Source: Adiantum capillus-veneris
Lineage: Eukaryota > Streptophyta > Polypodiopsida > Polypodiales > Pteridaceae
Length of the DNA: 64,000 nt
Direction of reading: 5' to 3'
NCBI GenBank assembly: GCA_014529385.2
Contig: CM043959.1
Span: 86,835,529 to 86,899,528, forward strand
The notes beneath the pieces are model-generated. The model worked only from the letters and a program-made list of their open reading frames with translations, was not told the DNA's origin and did not search any database. The position numbers and the translations under genes were made by a program. This document shows, piece by piece, positions 11,094 to 22,196 of this stretch (positions are counted from its first letter, which is position 1; every line of letters starts with the position of its first letter).

Positions 11094-12413
11094 ATGGCTG
11101 GATCACAGAACACTGCTCTTTACAATATCAAGAAGCTGGATGGAACCAATTTCCCATTGTGGAAGAAGCAAATTTGGCACGTGTTGGTACAAAAGAAGCA
11201 GATAAAACCTATAAAGCTCAAGGGGATAAAACCAGAAGATATGGACGAAGATGAATGGAGCGAAATGGATGAATTGGTACTTTCTACCATTATGCTGACT
11301 TTGGCAGAAAGTGTTTACTTCAATGTAGCAGACGAGATGTCGGCTTATGAAGCATGGACAAAGTTGAGTGATCTTTATGAGAAGCAGAGTGCAGCTTCAC
11401 AGGTATAGTGGCTTAAGAAGCTTGTTGACTTGAAGATGAAAGAAGGGACACCTATGTCCAATCATCTGAATGAATTCAACACCATCTACAGTCAGTTGTC
11501 AGCTCTAGGTGTCAAGTTTGATGAACGTGTTAGAGCTATGTTCCTGTTGATCACATTGCCGGAAAGTTGGAACAGTTTTCACACAGCTTTGAGTAATTCT
11601 ACACCTCCAGATGGTTTGACCATAGCAGGTGTAGAAGGCAGTCTGCTTACTGAAGAAACCAACAAAAAGACAATGGACAAAGGCAAAGGAACAGCCTTAG
11701 TTGTCAGGGGAAGGACCAAAGAAAAGGACAAAGGTGGAAAGATGAATCAGTCTCGTAGCAAGTCCCGCAGTGCTAAAGGCAAGAGTGACATAGAATGCTA
11801 CCATTGTGGCAAGAAGGGTCACATGAAAAGAGACTGCAAAGAATGGAAAGCAAAAAAAGGCAAAGAGAAATCTGAAGACCATGGTGAGAAGGACAAGTCC
11901 TCAGTGAAGATTCAAGAAATAAATGTGACAAACACTCTTGTAGAGGATGACAGTCTAGTGTCAGGAGACATCTACTTCTTGAAGAATACAATGGACTCAG
12001 CTCTTCTTACAGCATCTGATGGAAATGCACTGAGTGACTGGATTATAGACTCATGGGCATCACTTCATGTGTCTCCAAACAAGGAGTGGTTTACCTATTA
12101 TGTGACCACTAAAGATCATGTTCGGCTAGGCAATGGGCAGACATGTGAGATCTTAGGTGTTGGAGATGTTCAATTGAAGTTTCAGAATGGCTCTTCTTTC
12201 ACGCTGAAGAATGTGAGACATGTTCCCACAATTACAAAGAGCTTGATCAGCACAGGTTTACTTGATGATGCTGGCTACGTCACCACTTTTGGACAGAACA
12301 TGTGGAAGATATCCAAGGGTTCTATGACAGTAGCACATGGAGTAAAGTCTGGAGGACTTTACATGATTTATGTATCAAATGTCTCTAAAAATGTAATCAA
12401 TGTAACCGAGTAG
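11094..12413 (+). pseudogene. gag: copia-1 gag and protease (broken)
   Basis: The frame starts at the ATG at 11094 with residues typical of Tork/TNT1 Gag (IKKLDGTNFPLWKKQI). A single TAG at 11406-11408 interrupts it in an otherwise continuous frame, and the second part resumes with the UBN2-type gag core. The nucleocapsid zinc knuckle CYHCGKKGHMKRDC (CX2CX4HX4C) is at about 11796-11837. The protease active-site region reads DSWAS at 12048-12062 where copia proteases have DSGAS, so the catalytic glycine codon has become tryptophan. A second in-frame TAG at 12411-12413 separates this part from integrase. Confidence 0.92.
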
Positions 12414-13426
12414 CCGAACGTTTCTTTGTGGCATAGCCGGTTAGGACATATGTCCAAGAAGGGAATGGAAATCTTGTCTCGTTCTGGTTATTTTCCTGGC
12501 TTTTCATTTAATGATTTTGAATTCTGTGAACATTGTCTGTATGGTAAGGAAACACATCAGCCACATAAGCATAGAAGCAGTAGAAGAGATACACAGTTGG
12601 CACTTGTTCATAGTGATTTGTGTGGACCTATGCCTAACCTATCTCTAGGGGGAGCTTCTTACTTTATGACATTTATAGATGATTACTCGAGGAAAGTATG
12701 GGTTTACTTTCTCAAGCACAAGGATGAAGCGTTTACTGTTTTCAAAACGTTTGTGACACTTGTGGAGAATCAGAGTGGCAAGAAGCTTAAATGCTTACGC
12801 ACTGACAATGGTGGAGAGTATGTTTCAAAGGCCTTTCAGAGTCAAAAGGTTTCAAACATGAACTTACTGCTCCTTACAATCCTCCTCAAAATGGTGTTGC
12901 TAAGAGGATGAATAGGACCATACAAGAGAAGGTCAGAAGTATGTTGTCTAATGCACAACTGCCAAATGGGTTTTGGGCTGAAGCTGTATCAACAGTTGTT
13001 CATCTTATAAATAGATCTCCTAGCAAGGTTTTGCAGAAGGATTCAGTGGCAAAGATGGTATGGTCAGGCAAAATGCCCTCGTACAAGCATCTCAGAGTCT
13101 TTGGCTGTGAGGCATATACTCATGTTCCAAAGGAATTTAGGAACAAACTTTGGGATCCCGAATCCAGAAAGGTTATCCGCAACAATGATGTTCACTTTAA
13201 TGAAGCCAAATATCATTCTAAACCAGAGAGGGTTGAGGAGATTAGAAGAGTTGTCTTCCAAGAAGATGGACCTGCACGTGCAAGACAAAATGTCAGGGCT
13301 CAAGAGGAGCAAGGACAGGATAGAGTGGAACCACAGGTTGTGGCTGAGCCTCAGCCACTTATTTTGCGTAAATCGGGACGGGAATCGGCAATTGGCCATG
13401 CAGTCAGAGATGACAGCTCTGCATAA
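12414..13426 (+). pseudogene. copia-1 integrase (broken)
   Basis: It begins with the GAG-pre-integrase HHCC region (WHSRLGHMSKK... CEHCLYGK). The first two acidic catalytic positions are visible in HSDLCGPM and TDNGGEYVS. A frameshift at about 12840-12850, next to an AAAA run, moves the frame by one base. In the shifted frame the expected NGVAER motif reads NGVAKR (about 12890-12907), so the third catalytic residue, Glu, is Lys. Around 13136-13150 the connector jumps from KEFR directly to NKLWDPESRK, which suggests loss of some 20 codons that carry the KCIFLGY motif in relatives. Confidence 0.9.
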
Positions 13427-14881
13427 AAACCAGACATGGAAGCTAGTTAAATTACCACAGGGCAAAAAGGCTCTACCTTGTAAATGGGTTTACAGGTATA
13501 AGATCACCACTCATGATAGTCAGCCAAAGTACAAAGCAAGGCTTGTTGCCAAGGGCTTTAAGCAAGAACAAGGCATTGACTTTGATGAAGTCTTCTCTCC
13601 GGTGGTCAAGATGACTACATTGAGATGCTTTCTTGCATTGGTTGCCATATTAGATTTGGTGTTGCACCAAATGGATGTCAAGACAGCGTTCTTGCATGGT
13701 GATTTAGATGTGGAAATTTACATGCAGCAGCCAGAAGGGTTTGTTGAGAAAGGCAAGGAAGATTTGGTATGCCAGTTGTTAAAGAGTCTTTATGGCTTAA
13801 AACAATCACCGAGGGCATGGTACCATAAGTTCCACAAGTTTATGCTTTCTCAAGGCTACAAACGTAGTGAGTTCGATCACTGTCTATATACAAAGAAGGC
13901 TAAGGATGGCAGTTGGCTAATCCTTATTTTGTATGTGGATGACATGTTGATTGGTGGCAAGCACTTGGAAGAAATTTCAGCTTTGAAGTCAAAGATGGCA
14001 AAATCGTTTGACATGAAAGACATGGGTGAGGCAAGTCATATTCTTGGTATGCGCATTGAGAGAGACAGATCAAAGAAGTTGATTTGGTTATCTCAAACAG
14101 AGTATATTGACAAGGTTTTGTAATGTTTCAATATGGAGAAGGGAAGGCATTGAGTGTTCCACTGCCACCATATGTGAAACTTAGCAAACAAGATTGTCAT
14201 GTGTCTGAGGAAGAACAGGCTGAAATGGATAAGATTCCATATGCGTCTGCAGTGGGTAGTTTGATGTATGCAATGATTGCTACTCGCCCAGACATTGCAT
14301 TTGCAGTGGGAGTAGTAAGTCGATACATGTCAAACCCAGGCAAGAAACATTGGGAGGCAGTGAAAGGAATAGTGAGATACCTGAAAGCTACAAAGAGTAT
14401 GTGTATATGCTATGGGAGTTAGGAGCTAAGTGTAAAGGGTTTTACAGACTCAGATTATGCAAGTGACTTAGACAACCGAAGGTCTACGTCAGGGTATGTC
14501 TTTACATTGGCTGGTGGAGCAGTATCATGGCGTTCTAGATTACAAGATTGTGTTACTCAGTCTACTACAGAGGCTGAATATGTTGCAGCATCAGAGGCAT
14601 GCAAAGAATCAATTTGGCTTAATCGACTAGTAACAGATTTGGGAATCAAAGAAGAGATGCTTGTGTTATATTGTGATAGTCAGAGTGCTATACAATTAGC
14701 TCGCAATCCACTTTATCACTCAAAGACAAAGCATGTGGATGTGAAATATCATTTCATCAAAGAAATGATCGAGGATAAGCTTGTCAAAATTCACACCACA
14801 GAAAATCCTGCTGATCTACTTACAAAAGGACTTCCCTCAGAGAGCTTTGCGCATTTTTGCAAGCAGTTAGGTGTAGGGTAG
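13370..14881 (+). pseudogene. copia-1 reverse transcriptase and RNase H (broken)
   Basis: After a probable deletion at about 13385 (LRKSGRE is followed almost at once by QLAMQSEMTAL) the frame carries a standard copia RT: WKLVKLPQGKKALPCKWVY, KARLVAKGFKQ, QMDVKTAFLHGDL, SLYGLKQSPRAWY and the catalytic YVDDM at 13932-13946. A TAA at 14121-14123 and a nearby frameshift break the thumb region. RNase H resumes in the frame from 14123 (VGSLMYAMIATRPDIAFAVG), is cut by a TAG at 14420-14422, and continues with FTDSDYASD, TEAEYVA and CDSQSAIQLA to the natural stop at 14879-14881. Confidence 0.92.
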
Positions 14882-14957
14882 TACATCACTTCTCTACATC
14901 TCTTGTATATTAGCTTGTATGGTAGCTTCTCTCACACTTAAAGTGCCGCATTGGACT

Positions 14958-14970
14958 TTAAGTGGGAGGT
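14958..14970 (+). promoter_or_regulatory. copia-1 polypurine tract
   Basis: TTAAGTGGGAGGT lies immediately before the TGTTGGGG start of the 3' LTR, the usual place and composition for the second-strand primer. Confidence 0.85.
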
Positions 14971-15162
14971 TGTTGGGGTATAAAGCACAATGTGGTCACC
15001 CAGGTAAGTGGGCGGGCCGCCAAGTATGTACACATATTCTTTTGTTAAAACCTAATAAGAACTCACTATGCTCTACACATTACAGTAGAGCAAGTTCACC
15101 ATATCGTCATGCTCTTCTTCTCGCGCACTCTCTCGCGTCGCACTTCCACTCGTACTCCTTCA
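14971..15162 (+). repeat. copia-1 3' LTR
   Basis: It starts TGTTGGGGTATAAAG and ends CTCCTTCA, followed by the CTAGC target duplication at 15163-15167. Confidence 0.95.
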
Positions 15163-15167
15163 CTAGC

Positions 15168-16579
15168 GTATCATTTTTTTTTGTTGTTGAGAGAATCTTT
15201 GAATTAAGAATACCTTTTTTTTTATAAAAACCATTAGGAAATCTAGTTATTTGATTAGATTTGGCATTAAAAAACATACACCCACTTACACCCATTTTGA
15301 AAACCTAGGGTTAAACCAATTTCATAGCCTATGCAAATTTGCATAATTGCACTTATATACTCCAAAAATAGATTACAAATGGAACTGGTTCTCATCATAA
15401 AGATATGTCTATTCATAAAGCACTTGTAAGTAAATGCAACAATTAGAATGGATTTTAATAAGCAAATTAAATCAAGAAGGAAAAGCAAGTAAGCCACACA
15501 ATTTGAAGTGCACTGTATAGGCAAATCAAATGAAGCCGATTTGCAGTTGATGGGCATAAGTGATCACCAACTCAAAACATAAGTTATTGCCAAAATCATA
15601 TCATAATCAAGGATGTCGGGCAGGTACACACACATGCACAAACTGTGAAGGCAATCTACCATCGGCTTATTCTACTTGCAGGGCTCGACAAAAGGTAGGC
15701 TTGCTTTATCTAATACTTGTTCAAATCAAAAGATAGGTTTTGCTTTATTCAATACTTGTTTACATAAAAAAATGGCCGCCTCAAATTTTTGCAAGAATTA
15801 TTTACATCCGACTTAAATTTCAAGATTTTGAGTTGAAATGTTCAAATTTTATGTAGACGTTTTCTTCTCAAGTACGGTTCTCACCTTCTCAATAAGGGGT
15901 GAAAAGGATCTAAAATTGGCTCCACAAAATAATCTTCCCGAGACACCGTTCCCCTCGCATATGTTACCGACTTTTGCTCTACAACTACACATGATTGCAT
16001 GTGCTTTCCCTGCCATCTTTATGCATGGAGCTGCATGCCTTCAAATGCCAACATAGGTGATTGCACTTAGAGAGTTCTAGAATCAAATATGGGAGAACAT
16101 TAGTTTGTGTGGCCTTTACATCCTTCCAAAGAAAAGGATTTCCTTGACTACACATAACTTTTTGACCATTTTATCCATCGGGAGTACAAAGGGCTTTGCA
16201 AATATGTGTTCGCAGTGGGTGTACGCCTCTATTTTCTAGTCTTTTTAGTTCTTTATTTCAACGAAAGTTACCCAACCGGGGCTAAAAAAATACATTTTCC
16301 CTAACGGAAGAAAATAAGGGCAAGCTTGAAATTCTCCCGGTTTTTAGGTCAATATTTAAAGCTTTTTCCGGTAATTACACTAAAATTTGTGAAAACTTTC
16401 CGATTTTCTTCAAGGCAAGCTCAAAATCTAATTGAGATTTTAGAATTTCAGCTGGTTAAAATGCACTAGACCCCGGGTTTTTTCTCTAACAATGTACCCA
16501 ACATATCAGTTTACCTGGCAACCGCTCTACTGATGCCCACGTCGCACACACCAACTTGTAGCTGCATGGGTTCAAGGCG

Positions 16580-16580
<1 letters not shown>
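15168..16580. other. Gene-free flank
   Basis: I recognise no gene. A short imperfect duplication of about 42 bp (GCTTTAT..AATACTTGTT words) lies near 15690-15770. The remainder looks like unique or strongly decayed non-coding sequence. Confidence 0.45.
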
Positions 16581-16582
<2 letters not shown>

Positions 16583-16631
<49 letters not shown>

Positions 16632-16717
16632 CACGCACACACACACACACACACCTTTCTCTGTGCAACCTAGCCCACCTCCCCCCCCAACTCTCTCAAA
16701 CACATACATTTTTGGAG

Positions 16718-16783
<66 letters not shown>

Positions 16784-16797
16784 ATACATTTTTGGAG

Positions 16798-16857
<60 letters not shown>

Positions 16858-16860
16858 GCG

Positions 16861-16914
<54 letters not shown>
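16583..16914. repeat. Compound (CT)n/(CA)n/(CG)n microsatellite with duplicated unit
   Basis: (CT)n at 16583-16626 is followed by (CA)n, a spacer, then two repeats of the arrangement ACATACATTTTTGGAGCTA plus (CT)n, at about 16703 and 16783. The second (CT)n passes into (CG)n (about 16857-16869) and a long (CA)n ending at 16914. The frames crossing it encode only SL/TH/RE dipeptides. The strand asymmetry (pyrimidine run, alternating CG/CA run) makes triplex and left-handed DNA possible. Confidence 0.93.
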
Positions 16915-16915
<1 letters not shown>

Positions 16916-16984
16916 AAAGAAAGGGAGGAGGAAAGCAAAGATACTTTGTTGCTCTCTTTTGACATTAAGGAGCTTTATGGATAG

Positions 16985-17829
16985 CATTAACAAAGGTAAG
17001 AAGGGGAGATTTTGGCAGCCAACAGGGAGAAAGGGGCAATTTTGATGAATAGAAGAAATCACATGAAATACAGCTTGTGCCCATTGTATCATTTATCACT
17101 TAATATCAGATTGGTAGACAGGATGTGTCCTTTGCTAGAAAACTTTGCTCTTGCTTCTATTAGTTTTGTAGATTGTGGTTTCTCTTTGACTTTTGTCAGA
17201 TCAGTTGGAAGTGATTACAAAGGTATCAAAGCTTCAGCTTCTTCCTTGCCCTTTGCAAATCCTCGTGCAAATCAAATCACAATCCTAACAACATGGACAA
17301 AGAACATGAAGATCACAATGGAAAAGGTGGAAATCCACCAAGTTCTTCCACCCGGAGTATCCAGAGGAGACCCATGCTTAGTACGTGGTTCAATAGTTGG
17401 TGCATCTAGTCAAGTAATAGAAGCAGAACCCATCAAATGATTGGATTGAATAGGCAACTTTGCTAAACTATTTTGGTTCTCTTAATCCTCCCGTTACCCT
17501 TGCTATCCTTCAAGAAATTCTATATCTAATCTTCACTTTTTTAGGGAGTGGTAGTCCCATATGTTCCTTGTATAGACGTCCCAAAAACCGAAGCATGTCT
17601 GAGGTTTGTGAAAGTTGTCAAACATTACAACATTGTGGTGCGGGTTATGACACAAGATTCTGCCAAAGACCTAGTGGAAAAGGTCTCATGAGATGGAATG
17701 AAAGGAGTAGCAGATATCCTTCTTATTAATGGCTATGTCCCAAACTTTAAACATAATAATCAAGAAACACTTCCAATGCTAATTTAAGATAAGTGCCTTC
17801 TATTTCCCCCAAGGGGTATAGAAATTACT
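16985..17829 (+). other. Unrecognised sequence upstream of the LINE
   Basis: Two open frames (17012-17440 and 17460-17729) show no motif that I recognise. Their position directly before the LINE reverse transcriptase means they could be decayed LINE 5' sequence (ORF1 or endonuclease), but I see no zinc knuckle and no endonuclease signature, so I do not assign them. Confidence 0.25.
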
Positions 17830-19920
17830 CTCGTGTGGAGCTCATCTCTTCAAGGACCCACTCTTCAAAAGCCTCACTCACAAATCTATGGGCAAGCTTA
17901 AAAAAGATGTGGAGTCAAGAAGCCTTGGGTCCTAGGATATTTTCACCAAGAATATTCAAAAGGCAATTACAATTGCAGGCCTAGAAGAAATGAAATACCT
18001 TGATGGGCACCTTAAACAACTTGCTGACAAAGTGGGGCTGTTGACCACCAAAAACCAAGAAGGGACTACCTCAGAGGCTGAACATAAAAGATGGCTAGAG
18101 GCTAAAATGGACTTAACTGGCCACCAACTAGAGGAGGTGAGGAAGGCCAAAATCCTATTTAGAGAAATTTTTCTCCATCCAAAAGAGTCCAATCATGCAC
18201 ACTACTTTAGGGCCCTCAAAGTCAAAAGGAATAGGGACTTGGTTCACTCACTCACAGATGAGAATGGAAATGAGGTCAAGGGTCCGAATGAAATGGTGCA
18301 GTTAATGTTTAACCACGTATATTTTCTCTCTAAAGCCAACCTTCTAGAGAATTATTACAAGACCTTGGCAAAGAAAGGTCCCCTGGGTGGGACAGGTTGA
18401 CTCTTGAATTCTTCAAGGAATTTTGGGACAATCTTAAGTCCCCGATCACGCATATGGCTAACCAAGCCCTGGTTGATGGAGTTTTGGACTTGAGCATTAA
18501 AAGGGGCCTCATTAAGCCTATCCCCAAACGAGTTTGATTCTCCCATTTGAAGCATTGGTGCCCCATAACAATGATGTCACTTTCTTATAAAATTGTACCA
18601 AAAAATATAGCCCTCAGACTTTCTCCCCTCCTAGACAAAGTTCTCACACCTCATTTGTGCCGGTTCGTCAACACCCTATGTCCTGGTAGACATTCAAAGA
18701 TCCTATTCAATGAAAGGATCATGGGTGCCTTTGAGGTTAAAGGATCCATTAAGCAGGGCTGTGTTGTTTCACCCCTGTTATTAGCATCATGATCCCATCC
18801 TATGGTAACATTAATCAAAGACAACGCTACCAAAGGGGAGATTCAAGGACTAACTCTACCTACCTATCTGCTGGCTAAACTATTTGCAGATGACTCCTTG
18901 CTTTTCCTCAAAGCATGCCCTCAAGTCATCAAGAAGGCTCTACAAGCATACACCTTAGCTTCCGCATCAAAGTGTAACATTGAAAAGTCAAGATTGATCT
19001 CTCTCTGAGAACAACACATTTGATTCGTCTATGTGGGCAAGGGAGATTGTGTCAAAAGAGAAGATATTCTAGCACTTGGGAACCTTGCTAGGGGTGGATG
19101 TAACCCACAAGCAAATATTCCTATGGGTTATGGAGAAGGTTAGGACCAAGATGCAAAGGCGGGAGTATGTGCTTCTCTCCATCCCGACTAGAGTTAAGGT
19201 CATCAACTCCTTTATGCTCCTGTATATAGCCTTCAGCAATCCGCTTCTTAAGATAGCCAAGTGCAATTGGAAAAATTTCTTGAAATCTATGAAGAGATTC
19301 CTATGGAAGAACAACACTAAAGACTCTACACCCTGGTAGTGGGCTAACGAGACCTGTGGAGCAAGGCAATATAGGGATTCTTAACCCTAGCATTCTTGTG
19401 GAGGCCCAGTGTGCTAAGTTTGTGGTTATACTAACTAAGAAAGACCAAGCCTGGGCTATTGTGCCCAAGATATGATGGACAACTCTCAATTATACTTGGA
19501 AGGTGGCCAATGGAAAGGGCTAGAAGTACACAAGAAGCTTCTTGCCCCTTGTTGGACCACACTTAAACTTGGTGTTTCGACAGGCGAGCTTACTAAAAAA
19601 TGCAACAAAGCAACGGAGTCCCTGGAGTAGGGAGAGCTGACAAGGTATTTTCACAACTCCATGACTCATTGGTCCCCTTGGCTCATCAGTAGAGCCCTTG
19701 AATGGCTAAACATGTTGTATCTATCAGACTATGATTCTAGGTTTGAGTGGAAAGCATGGCAGTGGCTAAAGAATAGACACTTTCTTAAACTGCAAACCAA
19801 GGGAGTGTACTTCTCACTTATATATTCAAAGGATTGGTTCTCTCCACTCAACAAGCTGTGGGGCAAGCAATGGTTGGAGTCAAGATGGAAAAAAATTGTG
19901 AAGAACATATGGCACCCACA
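17830..19920 (+). pseudogene. LINE reverse transcriptase remnant
   Basis: Fragments in several frames read in order as a plant L1-like non-LTR reverse transcriptase. The linker after the endonuclease appears at about 17830-18230, then the fingers (LTLEFFKEFWDNLK, LIKPIPK near 18400-18530), HWCPITMMSLSYKIV with the LSPLLDK helix (18550-18640), GSIKQGCVVSPLL (about 18746-18790) and the catalytic FADDSLLF at 18883-18906. After RT comes the conserved LINE stretch GTLLGVDV... RREYVLLSIPTRVKVINSF and ...KRFLWKNNTK (19076-19320), then a further segment to about 19900. Numerous stops and frameshifts make it inactive. No 3' end or poly(A) tail is seen; it runs into antisense copia sequence. Confidence 0.85.
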
Positions 19921-20761
19921 CTCTTCAATCTTCACGTTGCTTTTAGGTTTGTCAGACATTGCTTTCTCTTTGCCCTTATCACATTGCATTGTGCGGAAAT
20001 CTTTCTTCAAGTGTCCCTTTTTATGGCAATAGTAGCACTCTACATTTTGCATGTCTTTGCCGCGACTCTTGCTAAGACCTTGCCTACGATCATGTGAACG
20101 ACCCGTACCTATGAACATGCTGCTTGTGCTTGTCACGATTGCCACTAGCCACATATGCCTCACCATGCCTACTCGCATCAAGAGATTGAGGTCGAATCTC
20201 CTTAGTGAGCAATGCACCAGCAACACTACTGAAATCTAGCTTGCCATTGGGTGCAAGATTGCTCAAGGTTGTGTTGAAAGTATCCCATGACGATGATAGC
20301 AAACATAGCAAGAAAATGGCCTTCATTTCATCATCAAAATTGAGACCTTTTGAAGTAAGCTATGAAAACATGTTGTTGAACTCGTTTAAATGAGAACCAA
20401 CATTATTGCCTTCTTTCATGTTCATGCGCATCAATTTCTTCATCAAGAAAACCTTGTTCAAGGCGTTGTTGCCATCCCAAGCCTAACATAGAGCATCCCA
20501 CAAATCTTTGGCATTTGTCTTATCCATTATGGTAAAGTAAATGGATTCACCAAGGTGTAGGCAAATGGTCGCCATAGCACGCTCATTCAAGTCATCCCAC
20601 TCATCATTAGTGTACCCATTCTCTCTTCTTGCATGCAAGGATGCTATCAAGCCTTTGTTGATAAAAACATCTTGCATACGATGTTTCCAAATGACAAAGT
20701 TTGATCCATCAAACTTTTTGATGTAGTACTCTTCTCTTTCGGAAGCACTACTTGCAGCCAT
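19905..20761 (-). pseudogene. gag: copia-2 gag fragment (antisense, broken)
   Basis: On the minus strand an ATG at 20761 starts a Tork-like Gag (MAASSASEREEYYIKKFDGS, then FVIWKHRMQDVF). A stop near 20484 and frame changes follow; the UBN2 core continues (MKAIFLLCLLSSSWDTFNTT at about 20325-20266). The zinc knuckle reads CYYCHKKGHLKKDF at about 20046-20005; the last cysteine is replaced by Phe through a TGC-to-TTC change. The sequence ends shortly after the knuckle where it meets the LINE remnant, so protease, integrase and RT are absent. It resembles copia-1 Gag in layout but is clearly a different copy. Confidence 0.85.
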
Positions 20762-22112
20762 GAGTAAGAGAATGTAACCAAAAACTTTATGGTAAATTGC
20801 TTCGGACAATTTCAGCAGAGTTTCCCCTAGAATAGGAGCAAAAACTCAAACAAAATGTAGTACAATCATTGTGTAAGAATAGCTAGAACTGCCAAGAACG
20901 CATAAGACGAACTCACGAGAAAAATTTGGCAAAGTCTCCTTTATATGAGGAGTCAGAACTCAACTCCAAAACCCATAAACTGCTCAAAAGAACAATCATT
21001 GGGCATATACTATGCAAAACCACTGTTGTGCGACTGCCCAGTCGACATCAAAAGCACCAAAAATCGTCCAAATATATGTCCTATTGCAATGGTACCGTAA
21101 AGACAAACTCCAACTATCTGTATAACCGAAGGTATCTCAACATTCCAGAATACCCCATCTCAAAGAAAACCTCACGCTATCAACCCTCCAAAGGCTAATG
21201 CAGACACAATATGACTAGCCACAGTCTCAGAGAGGGCTCTTCCTATCAGAGTTTCACAGATGACCGAATAACTGCCAAACTAGTCAAAAAATGGCTCCGC
21301 ACGTAGTACAATGGGCAATGTTTGCAACTCAATGTACATGAGTGATTGCGCTCAAACAAGGTGCCAAGAACTAATGTATGTAGTAAAAGTGATCCCTGCG
21401 GGAATATCTGCTCTCAAAAGAGCTCAGTAGCACTAGTGTGCTCACACAAAAATGCATTTGTCAACACATATGTCCGCAGAGAAAGTGTTGTCAAAATGAA
21501 TGCTAAATAACCTAGAGAATCTGTGTATAAATGGGTTGAAAAGCCACCTGTAACCTGTAACATGTGTATCGATGTCGCTATGTGCCGATTTTTGCCGCCG
21601 GGCAAAAATGCGCTAGTTGAATAGCCGCCAAAGGTGTCGTAGCCGAAAACCGTGCTGTAGAGCGCGATCAGTGCGCTCGGTGCCAATGCCGAGTGTCACT
21701 CCTCTACGGTAGAGGCACCTAACCTGTGTGTGGGCAAGCACTACTATCCACGGAAAAAAGTCATCTGCATGAAACCGGTGTCGGGTCGGATATCGAAAAT
21801 CTGCTCCCAATGGGAGTAATGTCGAGCCGCTGCTAAAACGTGAGAATCGGTGTCAAAATGGATCTAATCACTGACATCGATGTCATCCCCCACCGTCGGA
21901 CGAGAGTGGCTAGCCAAATAGCTGTAAAGGAATCCCTATGGTGCAAACACTCTGTTGAAATCGAGTGTCAGAACGATGGAACACCGAGGCGGTGGCGATC
22001 GTCGATGTAGAGGATGATGCCGGATGTGCACACACACTCAGTGTGTATCTATGTCGGAGAACATATATCATATATCCAAAGTCAAAAAGACAAGATGTGG
22101 ATGTCGATGTCT
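20762..22112 (-). other. Leader-like region of copia-2
   Basis: This stretch lies upstream of the antisense gag and has the length of the copia-1 leader. It contains the minus-strand word AAAGGAGACTTTGCC (about 20935-20950), which matches AAAGGAGACTCTGCC in the copia-1 leader. I could not find an initiator-Met primer site or a clear LTR boundary; the 5' LTR may be decayed in 21900-22190. Confidence 0.5.
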
Positions 22113-22166
<54 letters not shown>

Positions 22167-22190
22167 TCTCGCATCTCTCTCTCGAAAAAC
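22113..22190. repeat. (CT)n microsatellite
   Basis: A nearly pure CT run with small interruptions, ending just before the family T LTR at 22197. Confidence 0.95.
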
Positions 22191-22196
22191 ATCTCT

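Larger units (their letters stand above)
9803..15162 (+). mobile_element. copia-1: complete, inactivated Ty1/copia retrotransposon (Tork/TNT1-like)
   Basis: The element has a 198-bp 5' LTR, an initiator-Met primer site, a leader of about 1.1 kb, gag, protease, integrase, reverse transcriptase and RNase H in copia order, a purine-rich tract and a 192-bp 3' LTR. Target duplications CTAGC flank it at 9798-9802 and 15163-15167. The LTRs differ at about ten substitutions plus a small CT-length change (roughly 95% identity), so the insertion is not recent. The coding region has at least three in-frame stops (11406, 12411, 14420), two or more frameshifts and two internal deletions, and the protease and integrase active sites are altered. 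It cannot be autonomous. Confidence 0.95.

Noticed and set aside
16663-17092. Open frames of SL/TH/RE dipeptide runs
   Set aside because: Produced entirely by the compound microsatellite.
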